Part shown: positions 42,232-51,193 of the stretch, piece after piece
Layout of the letters: every line of letters begins with the position of its first letter
Position numbering within the stretch: position 1 is the first letter of the stretch
Source of the DNA: an uncultured Oscillospiraceae bacterium
Lineage (GTDB): Bacteria; Bacillota; Clostridia; Oscillospirales; Ruminococcaceae
Direction: 5' to 3'
NCBI GenBank assembly: GCA_900548355.1
Contig: URKR01000006.1
Coordinates: forward strand, 1 to 64,000
DNA length: 64,000 nt
The notes under the pieces: generated by a model
Databases searched by the model: none
What the model was told of the DNA's origin: nothing
The model's input: the letters and a program-made list of their open reading frames with translations, nothing else
Made by a program: the position numbers and the translations under genes

Positions 42232-43308
42232 ATGGCTACTGCAGCATCCAACAACGAATTCTTCGAAGCCCTGTCTGCGCTGGAAAAGGAGCGCGGCCTG
42301 CCCGCCGATTACCTGATCGACAAGATCAAGGCGGCGATCATCATCGCGGTCAAGAAGGACTACGAGGTCGAGGATGAGAACGTCGTCGTCGATATCGACC
42401 CTTCGCTCGGCGTCTTCCGCGCCAGCCTTTCGCAGGAGATTGTCGAAGAGGTGGAAAACCCGCACACCCAGGTCAGCCTGGAGGATGCGCAGCGGGTGCG
42501 CAAGAGCTATAAGATCGGCCAGCGGTTCATCACCCCGCTCAAGACCAAGGAGTTTGGCCGCATCGCCGCCCAGACCGCCAAGCATGTGATCCGCCAGGGC
42601 CTGCGCGAAGGTGAGCGCAGCCTGCAGGTCAGCGAGATGCAGTCCCGCGCGCACGAGATCGTCACGGCGACCGTCGTCTCGATCGATCCCGAGCGCGGCA
42701 ACATCGTGCTCGATCTCGGCAAGGGCGGCAGCGCCGTGCTGCCCCGCAATGAGCAGGTCCCCGGCGAGACCTTCACCGAAGGCCAGGTCATCCAAGTTTA
42801 TGTTGTTGATGTGATTGCGACCGAGCGCGGCCCGCGCGTCACGATCAGCCGCACCCACCCCGGCCTTGTCAAGCGGATGTTTGAGCTTGAAGTGCCCGAA
42901 ATTTACGACGGCACCGTTGAGGTCAAGGCCATCGCCCGCGAGGCCGGCGCCCGCACCAAGATGGCGGTCTGGAGCAAGGACCCCAATGTTGACCCGGTCG
43001 GCGCCTGCATCGGCGCGCACGGTTCCCGCGTGGAGAAGATCGTCTCGGAGCTCGGCGGCGAAAAGATCGACATCATCCGCTGGAGCGAGGATGTCTCGGC
43101 CTTTATCTCGGCCGCGCTCAGCCCGGCCAAGGTGGTCAAGGTGGAACTGCTGCCCGGTGAAACCAAGAGCTGCCGGGTTACCGTGCCGGATCATCAGCTC
43201 AGCCTGGCCATTGGCAACAAGGGCCAGAACGTGCGGCTGTGCGCCCACCTGACCGGCTACAACATTGATATCCGGCCCGAATCGGGCTATTATGGCGAGG
43301 ACGAGTAA
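42232..43308 (+). CDS. nusA: Transcription termination/antitermination factor NusA
   Basis: Binds RNA polymerase and nascent RNA to control pausing, termination and antitermination. The 358 residues fit the short Gram-positive form: an N-terminal polymerase-binding domain (residues 1-130), an S1 domain with GSAVLPRNEQVPGE, then KH1 and KH2 (VDPVGACIGAHGSRVEKIVS, LAIGNKGQNVRLCAHLTGYN). The C-terminal acidic repeats of E. coli NusA are absent. GGGAGG precedes the ATG. It lies 75 bases after rimP. Confidence 0.97.
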   Translation: MATAASNNEFFEALSALEKERGLPADYLIDKIKAAIIIAVKKDYEVEDENVVVDIDPSLGVFRASLSQEIVEEVENPHTQVSLEDAQRVRKSYKIGQRFITPLKTKEFGRIAAQTAKHVIRQGLREGERSLQVSEMQSRAHEIVTATVVSIDPERGNIVLDLGKGGSAVLPRNEQVPGETFTEGQVIQVYVVDVIATERGPRVTISRTHPGLVKRMFELEVPEIYDGTVEVKAIAREAGARTKMAVWSKDPNVDPVGACIGAHGSRVEKIVSELGGEKIDIIRWSEDVSAFISAALSPAKVVKVELLPGETKSCRVTVPDHQLSLAIGNKGQNVRLCAHLTGYNIDIRPESGYYGEDE

Positions 43309-43346
43309 ACCCGCCCTTCGCACATCTCCTGAAAAGAGGTTTCGCC

Positions 43347-43658
43347 TTGCAGCAGCAAAGACAGAAAAAAATCCCGGTGCGCCGGTGTGTGGGCTGTAAC
43401 GCCCAAAAAGAAAAACGAGCGCTCGTGCGCATTGTGCGCAGCCCTGAAGGGGAAATCAGCGTGGATCTGACCGGCAAAAAGAGCGGCCGCGGCGCGTATC
43501 TGTGCGCTTCGGCGGCCTGCCTTGCCAAGGCCCGCAAAGCCAAGCGGCTGGAGCGCGCGCTGGAAACCCCCATCCCGCCCGAGGTATACGCCCGGCTGGA
43601 AGAGGAGATCGCCCGCGCCGAAGCCCAGGCAAAGGAGGCGGTGAACGATGCACAGTGA
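43347..43658 (+). CDS. rnpM: YlxR/RnpM family RNA-binding protein
   Basis: A 103-residue protein with the YlxR signature VRRCVGCNAQKEKRALVRIV and KKSGRGAYLCASAACLAKAR. In Bacillus the homologue (RnpM) binds RNase P RNA and modulates its activity. The start codon is TTG at 43347, with AGAGG seven bases before it. No ATG is available upstream. Its end overlaps the next gene by 11 bases. A charged tail (ARLEEEIARAEAQAKEAVND) is longer than in Bacillus. Confidence 0.92.
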   Translation: MQQQRQKKIPVRRCVGCNAQKEKRALVRIVRSPEGEISVDLTGKKSGRGAYLCASAACLAKARKAKRLERALETPIPPEVYARLEEEIARAEAQAKEAVNDAQ

Positions 43659-43956
43659 CGCCGCCGGCCTGCTGGGGGCGCTGGGGCTGTGCCGCAAAGC
43701 CGGCCAGCTTCTGCACGGGTATGACCGCGTGCAGGAGGCTGTGCTGCGCGGCAAGGTCAGCCTTGTGCTGCTGGCCGCAGATGCCAGCCCCCGCACCGCC
43801 CGGCACATCCAGGATGCCTGTGATGGGGTAACGCCCTGCGCCGTCATGCCGTTGACTGGTGAAGAGCTTGCCCCGCTGACCCCCAAACCTGCCGCTGTCT
43901 TTGCCGTTACTGAAGCAAACCTTGCGCGGCTGTGTGCGAACTATCTGACCCGATAA
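43648..43956 (+). CDS. Ribosomal L7Ae-family protein (YlxQ)
   Basis: A 102-residue L7Ae/L30e-fold protein: GALGLCRKAGQLLHGYDRVQ, SLVLLAADASPRTARHIQDA and VFAVTEANLARLC. The fold binds kink-turn RNA. The nusA-operon member (YlxQ/YlxQ-like) is of unknown but probably ribosome-related role. Its start lies inside the end of rnpM with AAAGGAGG upstream, so translation is coupled. infB follows after 13 bases. Confidence 0.92.
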   Translation: MHSDAAGLLGALGLCRKAGQLLHGYDRVQEAVLRGKVSLVLLAADASPRTARHIQDACDGVTPCAVMPLTGEELAPLTPKPAAVFAVTEANLARLCANYLTR

Positions 43957-43969
43957 GGAGGATAAGCCG

Positions 43970-46390
43970 ATGGATTTTAAGTATAAAATTGCCGATGTCG
44001 CCAAGGACTTTGGCATCACCACCAAGCGGGCGATCGATACCGTCGCCGCCCTGACCGGCGAGGCCCGCAAGCCTGGCGGTACATTTGAGGAAGCCGAGGT
44101 CAACGGCCTGTTGGAAGCCCTGACCCGTGAGACGGCCGTTGACAGCCTGGAAGAATACCTGGCTTCCGGCAAAAAGCCGGCCCAGAAACCCGAAGCCCCG
44201 AAGCCGGAAGCGAAAAAGGCGGCGGAGAAAAAGCCCGCCCCGAAGGCCGAGCCCCCCAAAGAGGAAGCCAGGGCGCCGGAGAAAAAGCCCGCCCCGAAGC
44301 CGGAGCGCCGCCCCGAACGCCGCAAGGAAAAGAGCGTTACCATGCAGGAACTTGCGGCCGATACCGGCATCAAAAAGCCGGTTGCGACCGAACAGGTAGA
44401 GGTTACCCGCGCCCAGGTGCAGGTGGATACCCGCACCGTCGATGTCAACGTTGATAAGTTCAGCGCCCGGTATGACGATTTGGCTGACAGCCGCAACATG
44501 CCCGCCAAGCGCAAAAAGCAGGGCAGCGGCAACAAGCAGAAGTTCCAGAACCGTGGCAAGGGCCGCAACCCCTACCAGCGCCGCCGTGAAACCGAGGCCG
44601 AGCGCCTGCAGCGCATCCAGCTTGAAAAAGCCCGCAACGCCCAGCTCAAGATCATGATCCCGGATGAGATTTCGGTCAGCGAGCTGGCCAGCCGCCTCAA
44701 GCAGAACGTTGCGAAGGTTGTCGCCAAGTTTATGCAGATGGGCGAGATGCATGCGGCTTCCGATGTGGTGGATTTTGATTCCGCCGCCCTTGTGGCCGAG
44801 GAATTCCACGCCAAGGTCGAGCGCGAAGTCCATGTCTCGATCGAGGAACGCCTGTTCACCCAGGAGGAGGACGCCGCCGAAGATCTTGTCCAGCGGCCGC
44901 CTGTTGTCGTGGTCATGGGCCACGTCGATCATGGCAAGACCTCGATTCTGGATGCAATCCGCAAGACCAACGTCACGGCGGGCGAAGCCGGCGGCATCAC
45001 CCAGGCGATCGGCGCTTACCAGGTCAAGGCCGGCGACAGCGTCATCACCTTCCTTGATACGCCGGGCCACGAAGCCTTTACCGCCATGCGCGCCCGTGGC
45101 GCCAACATGACCGATATCGCGGTTCTGGTTGTCGCGGCGGACGACGGCATCATGCCCCAGACCATTGAATCGATCAACCATGCCAAGGCTGCCAACGTCA
45201 AGCTGATCGTTGCGATCAACAAGATGGATAAGCCGACCGCGAACCCTGAGCGGGTCAAGGAGCAGCTGACCAAGTATGAGATTGTGCCCGAGGATTGGGG
45301 CGGCGATGTCGCCTGCATCCCGGTTTCGGCCATGACCGGCATGGGGATTGAGGACCTGCTGGAACGCATCGCGCTGGAAGCCGAGGTTATGGAGCTTAAG
45401 GCCAACCCGAACCGCCGCGCCAAGGGCGCCGTTGTTGAAGCCCGGCTTGACAAGGGCCAGGGCCCGGTTGCCACGCTGCTTGTCCAGAACGGCACGCTGC
45501 ACCGCGGCGACTGCCTGATCGCCGGCACGGCTGTCGGCCATGTGCGCACGATGCGCAACGACAAAGGCATGGAAATTACCGAGGCGGGCCCCTCGATGCC
45601 GGTTGAGATCACCGGCCTGACCGAAGTGCCGACCGCCGGCGATATTTTTGAGGCGGTCGAGGATGAACGCCTGGCGCGCGAGCTGGCCGACAAGCGCACC
45701 AACGAAGCCAAAGAGAAGCAGTTTGCCGCCTATACCAAGGTCACGCTGGATAACCTGTTTGACCAGATGGCCGCGAACGACGTCAAGGAACTGCCGATTG
45801 TCGTCAAGGCCGACGTGCAGGGCAGCGCCGAAGCAGTCAAGCAGAGCCTGGAAAAGATTTCGAACGACGAAGTCCGGGTGCGGGTTATCCACGCCGGCGT
45901 CGGCGCAATCTCGAAATCCGACGTCAGCCTGGCCGACGCTTCGAACGCGATCATCATCGGCTTCAACGTCCGCCCCGACCCCGTCGCCAAGGCCGAGGCC
46001 GAACAGACCGGCGTTGAGATGCGGATGTACCGCGTTATCTATGATGCGATCAACGATGTCACCGACGCGATGAAGGGCATGCTTGCCCCGAAGGTGCGCG
46101 AAGTGGCCCTTGGCGAGGCGCAGGTACGCCAGGTCTACAAGATTTCGAGCGTCGGCACCGTCGCCGGCTGCCGTGTGACCCGCGGTAAGATCACCCGCGA
46201 CGCCAAGCTCCGCCTTGTGCGCGACGGCATTGTCATCACCGAGGATGCGATCGCCTCGCTCAAACGGTTCAAGGATGACGCCAAAGAAGTGGCCGAAGGC
46301 TTCGAATGCGGCATTACGCTTGAAAAGTTCTCCGATATTAAGGAAGGCGACGTCTTCGAGTGCTTCAAGCTTGAAGAATATCGTGACTGA
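43970..46390 (+). CDS. infB: Translation initiation factor IF-2
   Basis: GTPase that brings initiator tRNA to the 30S subunit. The 806 residues comprise an N-terminal IF2-N helix domain (KYKIADVAKDFGITTKRAID), a long Lys/Pro/Glu-rich linker (EKKPAPKAEPPKEEARAPEK), a second IF2-N-like element (ISVSELASRLKQNVAKVVAK), the GTP domain (G1 GHVDHGKTS, G3 DTPGHEAF, G4 NKMDKP) and domains II-IV to the C-terminus. AAGGAGG precedes the ATG. Confidence 0.97.
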   Translation: MDFKYKIADVAKDFGITTKRAIDTVAALTGEARKPGGTFEEAEVNGLLEALTRETAVDSLEEYLASGKKPAQKPEAPKPEAKKAAEKKPAPKAEPPKEEARAPEKKPAPKPERRPERRKEKSVTMQELAADTGIKKPVATEQVEVTRAQVQVDTRTVDVNVDKFSARYDDLADSRNMPAKRKKQGSGNKQKFQNRGKGRNPYQRRRETEAERLQRIQLEKARNAQLKIMIPDEISVSELASRLKQNVAKVVAKFMQMGEMHAASDVVDFDSAALVAEEFHAKVEREVHVSIEERLFTQEEDAAEDLVQRPPVVVVMGHVDHGKTSILDAIRKTNVTAGEAGGITQAIGAYQVKAGDSVITFLDTPGHEAFTAMRARGANMTDIAVLVVAADDGIMPQTIESINHAKAANVKLIVAINKMDKPTANPERVKEQLTKYEIVPEDWGGDVACIPVSAMTGMGIEDLLERIALEAEVMELKANPNRRAKGAVVEARLDKGQGPVATLLVQNGTLHRGDCLIAGTAVGHVRTMRNDKGMEITEAGPSMPVEITGLTEVPTAGDIFEAVEDERLARELADKRTNEAKEKQFAAYTKVTLDNLFDQMAANDVKELPIVVKADVQGSAEAVKQSLEKISNDEVRVRVIHAGVGAISKSDVSLADASNAIIIGFNVRPDPVAKAEAEQTGVEMRMYRVIYDAINDVTDAMKGMLAPKVREVALGEAQVRQVYKISSVGTVAGCRVTRGKITRDAKLRLVRDGIVITEDAIASLKRFKDDAKEVAEGFECGITLEKFSDIKEGDVFECFKLEEYRD

Positions 46391-46466
46391 TATCTGAACA
46401 CAAAACGCTTACAAAACGAACGCTTTCCCCAAGAGCCGAAAACCATAAACATAAGGAAAAACCACT

Positions 46467-46850
46467 ATGCCAACGAAAAACCAGGGCCGGATGGCCCAGG
46501 ATATGAAGCGGGAACTCATCGCGATTATCGGCGCAATGAAGGACCCGCGGGTGACCGGCGGGCTGCTGACCGTGACCCGGCTGGATGTTACCCCCGATCT
46601 TGATGTGGCTAAGGCATACATCAGCGTTATGGGCCGTGAAGGCGGCAGCGCCCCGGTGGTTGCGGCGCTGAACAAAGCCAGCGGCCATGTGCGCACCGAA
46701 ATCAGCCGCCGCATGCATATCCGCAAAGCCCCGCGCTTTGTCTTTGTGGCGGATGACGGGGCGGCCTATGCCGCCCATATCAGCGAAGTGCTGCGTGACC
46801 TGGAAGCGGCCGAAACGCCTGCCCCCGGCACCGAGCCCCCGGCCGAATAA
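46467..46850 (+). CDS. rbfA: Ribosome-binding factor A
   Basis: 127 residues of the KH-type RbfA family, needed for 16S rRNA 5'-end maturation. Seen are EDMKRELIAIIGAMKDPRV-like MAQDMKRELIAIIGAMKDPR, LLTVTRLDVTPDLDVAKAYI and SRRMHIRKAPRFVFVADD. It lies 76 bases after infB and precedes nrnA, the usual Firmicutes order. A Pro/Ala/Glu tail ends it. The binding site before the ATG is weak (AAGGAAAA). Confidence 0.95.
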   Translation: MPTKNQGRMAQDMKRELIAIIGAMKDPRVTGGLLTVTRLDVTPDLDVAKAYISVMGREGGSAPVVAALNKASGHVRTEISRRMHIRKAPRFVFVADDGAAYAAHISEVLRDLEAAETPAPGTEPPAE

Positions 46851-46915
46851 GACCGGGCCGCCTGCCAGGGCAGGACGGCTGCGCTTCGACCCCAGCAGGA
46901 AGAGAGGGAAGACCT

Positions 46916-47899
46916 ATGACAGAATCTGTGGACCGGCAAACCGCCGTATTGCGGCTGCGCGGGGCGGAGGATGTGCTCATCCTCTGCCACAAAAACCCGG
47001 ACGGCGACACGATCGGCTGTGCGGGCGCGCTCTGCTTGGCGCTCAAAGCGCTGGGCAAAAACGCTGCGGTGCTCTGCAGCGACCCGATCCCCAGCCTGTA
47101 CGACTTTATGGGCCTGGAGCTGTTTGACTCCAGCTTCACCCCCGGTTTTGTCGTGGCGGTGGATGTGGCGAGCATCCAGCTGTTTGGCGACCGCAACAAC
47201 GTCCAGAAATATGCCGAGCATGTGGATCTTTGCATTGACCACCATGCCAGCAACAGCGGCTATGCCTATGAAACGCTGCTGGACCCCGGCGCTGCGGCCG
47301 CCTGCGAGCTCATGATCGACGTCATTGAGGAGATGGGTGTACCCCTGACCCCCGCGATCGCCGATTGCCTGTACACCGGCATTTCGACCGATACCGGCTG
47401 CTTCCGGTTTTCAAGCACGACTGCCCGTACCCATAAGGCGGCGGCCCGTGTGATGGAGGCCGGCGCCAATATTGAAATGCTCAACGCCCGTCTGTTTGAA
47501 TCCCGTTCCCGCGGGCGGATTGAGATTGAGAAGATGGCGCTGGAAAGCCTGGAATATTTCTTCGACGGCCGCTGCGCGATGATCTGCCTGACCTGGGACC
47601 AGATTGTTACCTCCGGCGTGGCCGGCGCGGAGCTGGAGGATTTGACCAGCCTGCCCCGCTCAATTGAAGGGGTGGAGGTAGGCCTGACGCTGCGCCAGCA
47701 GAAGGACGGCAGCTATCGCATCAGCATCCGCACCGCCGGCGCGGTGGACGCCTGCGCGATCGCCCGGCACCTGGGCGGCGGCGGGCATGCCCGTGCAGCC
47801 GGCTGCGAAATCAGCGGCAACCTGGACAATGCGCGCTACGCCGTTTTGGGGGAAGTGCGCAAGGAACTGGAACACTGGGGCCTGCTGGAACGCAGCTGA
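46916..47899 (+). CDS. nrnA: DHH-family phosphoesterase, oligoribonuclease/pAp phosphatase NrnA
   Basis: 327 residues with the DHH domain motifs ILCHKNPDGDTIGC (motif I), VDVAS (motif II), DHHASNSG (motif III) and YTGISTDTGCF (motif IV). The DHHA1 substrate domain ends in HLGGGGHARAAGCE. NrnA degrades 2-5 nt RNAs and pAp or pGpG. Part of the infB operon in most Firmicutes. GAGGGAAG precedes the ATG. Confidence 0.95.
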   Translation: MTESVDRQTAVLRLRGAEDVLILCHKNPDGDTIGCAGALCLALKALGKNAAVLCSDPIPSLYDFMGLELFDSSFTPGFVVAVDVASIQLFGDRNNVQKYAEHVDLCIDHHASNSGYAYETLLDPGAAAACELMIDVIEEMGVPLTPAIADCLYTGISTDTGCFRFSSTTARTHKAAARVMEAGANIEMLNARLFESRSRGRIEIEKMALESLEYFFDGRCAMICLTWDQIVTSGVAGAELEDLTSLPRSIEGVEVGLTLRQQKDGSYRISIRTAGAVDACAIARHLGGGGHARAAGCEISGNLDNARYAVLGEVRKELEHWGLLERS

Positions 47900-47923
47900 G
47901 CGCTGCGTTTGGGGAGAATACCT

Positions 47924-48832
47924 ATGGAAACATCACAACTGCAAAACGGAATCCTGCCGGTGGATAAGCCCGCGGGCTGGACCAGCCATGATGTGCTGGC
48001 CAAGCTGCGCGGTGCGCTGGGCACCCGCCGGCTGGGGCATGCGGGCACACTGGACCCTATGGCGACCGGTGTGCTCGCCGTCTTTATCGGGCCGGCCACA
48101 GCGGCGGCCGACCGCCAGCCCAACCATGATAAAACCTATGAAGCCACGCTGCGCCTGGGGGTGGCGACCGATACCGGTGATGTGACCGGCAGTGTGCTGC
48201 GCACCGCCCCGGTTACGGTGGGGGAGGAAGCCCTGCGCGCGGTGCTGCCGCAGTTTATCGGCCGGATCGAACAGCTGCCGCCGATGTATTCGGCGGTCAA
48301 GATAAACGGCCAGCCGCTCTACAAAGCGGCCCGCGCCGGCAAAACGGTCGAGCGCAAGCCCCGCCCGGTCACGATCTATGCGATTGAGTACCTTGGCAGC
48401 CCGGCCCCCGGCGATTTCACGCTTCGGGTGGCCTGCTCCAAGGGAACCTACATCCGCACCCTGGCGGAAGATATCGGCGCGGCGCTCGGGGCGCCGGCCA
48501 CGCTGGCCGCGCTGCGCCGCACAAAAGCCGGTGTCTTCAGCCTTGCGGACTGCCACACCCTGCCGGAAATTCTGGCTGCGGCCGAAGCCGGTACGTTGGC
48601 CGCCAGCGGCTGGGTACGCGGGGTGGAAACCGTGTTCGAACCGCTGCCGGCGCTGACGGTGGCCGAACCCGCCCGTACCCATCTGTTCAACGGCTGCCCC
48701 ACCAGCCGCTACCCGGCTGCCGACGGCCGCTACCGCGTGTATGACCAGAGCGGGGCGTTCCTTGGCGTGGCGGCGGTGGAAGGCGGGGTTCTGCGGGTGG
48801 AAAAACTCTTCTGTGAAAGGAGAATGGCATGA
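47924..48832 (+). CDS. truB: tRNA pseudouridine-55 synthase TruB
   Basis: Makes pseudouridine 55 in the T loop of tRNAs. 302 residues: GILPVDKPAGWTSHDVLAKL, catalytic Asp in GHAGTLDPMATGVL, YEATLRLGVATDTGDVTG, VACSKGTYIRTLAEDIG. The C-terminal PUA-like part is short. ATG 47924 has GGGGAG upstream. The TTG five codons earlier overlaps that site. The stop overlaps ribF by 4 bases. Confidence 0.96.
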   Translation: METSQLQNGILPVDKPAGWTSHDVLAKLRGALGTRRLGHAGTLDPMATGVLAVFIGPATAAADRQPNHDKTYEATLRLGVATDTGDVTGSVLRTAPVTVGEEALRAVLPQFIGRIEQLPPMYSAVKINGQPLYKAARAGKTVERKPRPVTIYAIEYLGSPAPGDFTLRVACSKGTYIRTLAEDIGAALGAPATLAALRRTKAGVFSLADCHTLPEILAAAEAGTLAASGWVRGVETVFEPLPALTVAEPARTHLFNGCPTSRYPAADGRYRVYDQSGAFLGVAAVEGGVLRVEKLFCERRMA

Positions 48833-49773
48833 TCCCTTCGCTCCGTCTGATCCCGGCCATTCGCCCGGTTGATGCCCCGCAGGGCAGTGCGGTGGCGCTT
48901 GGCTATTTTGACGGCGTTCACCTTGGCCACCGGGCGGTGATCGGCGCAGCGGTCCGGGCAGCAGGCCGCGGCTCGCTCTGCCCGGCTGTCTTTACCTTTG
49001 AACTCCCGGCCGGCAACACCCTGAAAGGCGGGCGGATTCTTTCCCCGGCCATCAAGCATGCGCGCATGAAGGCGCTCGGCGTGCACCGGGTGATGGAACC
49101 GCCCTTTACGGAATTCTGCAACCTTTCGCCCGAGCAGTTCGTCGATGAGGTGCTGGTGCGCTGTTTGAACGCCAGAGCGGTTTTCTGCGGTGACAATTTC
49201 ACCTTCGGAGCGCAGGCGGCCGGCGATGTGCCGCGGCTGCAGGCTTTGTGCGCGGCGCGCGGCATTGCGGTGCATGTTGTCGATATGGCTGAGTACGCCG
49301 GCAAGACTGTCTCCTCCACCCGCATCCGTGCGGCGCTGGAGGAAGGCCGCCTGGGCGATGCAAACGCGATGCTCGGCGACCCTTATGCGATCGACTGGAC
49401 GGTTCGCCACGGCAAGGGGGTCGGCACCAGCCGGCTCGGTACCCCGACGATCAACCAGAACTACCCCGGCGGGGCGATGCAGCCCTGCTGCGGGGTTTAC
49501 CTGACCCGCATCCGGCTCGAAGGGCGGTGGTGGCCTTCGGCCACCGGCATCAGCCGCCGGCCCACCGTGGATGCGCCCGGCGCGCCGGTCAGCTGTGAAA
49601 CCTATGTGCCGGGCTTTTCGGGCGATGTCTATGGGCAGAACCCGATGCTTGAATTTTACAAATATCTCTGCCCGATCCGCAAGTTCGATTCTCTGCAAGC
49701 GCTGTCTGATCTCATCACCACAGCCGCTGCCCAAAGCCGGGCGTATTTTGCAGGCAGGGAAGAGGGCGAATGA
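48829..49773 (+). CDS. ribF: Bifunctional riboflavin kinase/FAD synthetase
   Basis: Makes FMN and then FAD from riboflavin. 314 residues: the N-terminal FMN adenylyltransferase has GYFDGVHLGHRAVI and FCGDNFTFGAQAAGD, with SSTRIRAALEEGRL. The C-terminal riboflavin kinase domain has GTSRLGTPTINQNY, GVYLTRIRLEGRWWPSATGI and SCETYVPGFSGDVYGQ. AAAGGAG precedes the ATG, which overlaps the truB stop (ATGA). The kinase motif reads LGTPTIN where GFPTAN is usual, a mild variant. Confidence 0.95.
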   Translation: MIPSLRLIPAIRPVDAPQGSAVALGYFDGVHLGHRAVIGAAVRAAGRGSLCPAVFTFELPAGNTLKGGRILSPAIKHARMKALGVHRVMEPPFTEFCNLSPEQFVDEVLVRCLNARAVFCGDNFTFGAQAAGDVPRLQALCAARGIAVHVVDMAEYAGKTVSSTRIRAALEEGRLGDANAMLGDPYAIDWTVRHGKGVGTSRLGTPTINQNYPGGAMQPCCGVYLTRIRLEGRWWPSATGISRRPTVDAPGAPVSCETYVPGFSGDVYGQNPMLEFYKYLCPIRKFDSLQALSDLITTAAAQSRAYFAGREEGE

Positions 49774-49786
49774 AACAATTCGGTGG

Positions 49787-49835
49787 ACCGCGCGCCGCGG
49801 CGTGCTCAAAAAAGCGCGGTGATTTTGATTTTTTA
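49787..49835 (+). terminator. Possible terminator after ribF
   Basis: ACCGCGC (49787-49793) pairs with GCGCGGT (49814-49820), followed by the T-rich GATTTTGATTTTTTATT. The loop is long (20 bases), so this is a moderate candidate for the end of the rimP-ribF transcript. Confidence 0.4.
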
Positions 49836-49903
49836 TTCTGCCCGCCTCGCCTTTGGCCGGATCACAGCATACACGTACTCTATCATCATGGAGGTTTTTA
49901 CCT

Positions 49904-51193
49904 TTGTTGGAACGCAAACAGCTGGCGCCCGGGTTGTTTATAACCGCGCTGGACGCCGAGAAGTTTAACCGCTGCCGCATTGCGATCCACCTGCGTTTCG
50001 CACCGCTGCGCCGCACCGCGACCGATGCTGCGGTGCTGCCGCTTGTGCTGGAACGCGGGTATGCGGCCTGCCCCGATATGACCGCCCTTTCCCGCAAGCT
50101 GGCCGCCCTGTACGGCGCGGACCTTGGGGTGGACCTTGGCACAGCCGGCACGGACCGGGTTCTCACAGCCGACATCTGCGGCATCAAGGATCGTTTTGCC
50201 CTTGGGGAAGAAGACCTTACCGCGGCCTATGCCGATATTGTTTTCGGTATCATCTTTGACCCGTACCTGGTGGACGGCCTGTTTGACCCCGAGGCCGTCC
50301 GGATTGAGAAGGAGACGCTGGACCGTCGGCTCCAGGCGGAATTCAACAACAAGAGGCTGTACTGCGTGCGGCAGGCGCGCCGCCGGTTTTACGGCGAATC
50401 GCCGGCCGGCATTGAGCTTGGCGGCTACCGGGCGGACCTGCCGGGTGTGACCCCGGCCACCCTCAAGGCGGAGTACGACCGCATCCTGCGCACCGCGGCG
50501 ATCGACGTGATGGTGCAGGGGGCGGACGCCGCCAATGTGGCCGACCGGCTGCTGCGCGCCTTGGCCGAAATCCCGCGTGCGCCGCAGCGGTTTGCCGCCG
50601 CAATGGCCATGCCGGTCACCGAAACCCGCCGCTTTACCGAGGAGATCCCCGGCCTGACCCAGGCCAAACTCTGCATGCTTTTCACAACCGGCACGCCGGA
50701 GGACCTGCCCTCCATCAACCTGCTGCGGATGGCAATGGGGGTTTATGGCGGCATGACGACCAGCCGGCTGTTCCGCAATGTACGCGAAAGGCAGAGCCTG
50801 TGCTATTATTGCGGCGCCACCGCGCTGCGAGCCACCGGCGTGATGATGGTGGATTCCGGTGTGGAACCCGGCCGCGAAGCGCAGGCCGAAGCGGCCATCC
50901 TGCAGGAATGGCGCGACCTGTGTGAAGGCCCGATCACCGAGGAGGAGATGGAGGACTGCCGCCGCGGCCTGCTTTCAAGCATGGACGCGCTAGGCGACAG
51001 TTTGTCCGGCCTTGAAGGCTGGTACTACGGCCAGATTGCACGCGGGGAACCGCTTTCCCCGCCGGAATACGGCCGGGTGCAGGTAGAGGCCGTCACCGCC
51101 GATGCAGTGCAGGAGTTGCTGGGCCGTTACCACTATTCGGTCTGTTACGCGCTGACCGCTGCCGAAGCAGAGAAAGGGGGCGACGCCGAATGA
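49904..51193 (+). CDS. M16-family peptidase homologue, YfmF type (no zinc motif)
   Basis: A 429-residue member of the YfmF branch of M16 metallopeptidases, usually encoded with its partner YfmH. The HxxEH zinc motif is absent, as in most YfmF proteins, while the R/Y pair of the C-terminal half (SRLFRNVRERQSLCYYCGAT) is kept. This matches inactive-subunit behaviour in M16 heterodimers. The start is TTG 49904 with GGAGG nine bases before it, and no in-frame ATG is near. Some databases connect this pair with EF-P modification. Its stop overlaps the next start by 4 bases. Confidence 0.88.
   Translation: MLERKQLAPGLFITALDAEKFNRCRIAIHLRFAPLRRTATDAAVLPLVLERGYAACPDMTALSRKLAALYGADLGVDLGTAGTDRVLTADICGIKDRFALGEEDLTAAYADIVFGIIFDPYLVDGLFDPEAVRIEKETLDRRLQAEFNNKRLYCVRQARRRFYGESPAGIELGGYRADLPGVTPATLKAEYDRILRTAAIDVMVQGADAANVADRLLRALAEIPRAPQRFAAAMAMPVTETRRFTEEIPGLTQAKLCMLFTTGTPEDLPSINLLRMAMGVYGGMTTSRLFRNVRERQSLCYYCGATALRATGVMMVDSGVEPGREAQAEAAILQEWRDLCEGPITEEEMEDCRRGLLSSMDALGDSLSGLEGWYYGQIARGEPLSPPEYGRVQVEAVTADAVQELLGRYHYSVCYALTAAEAEKGGDAE

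Noticed and set aside
43907..45892. A 661-codon minus-strand frame opposite infB
   Set aside because: Shadow of the highly conserved IF-2 gene. No start signals and no similarity to any family recognised.
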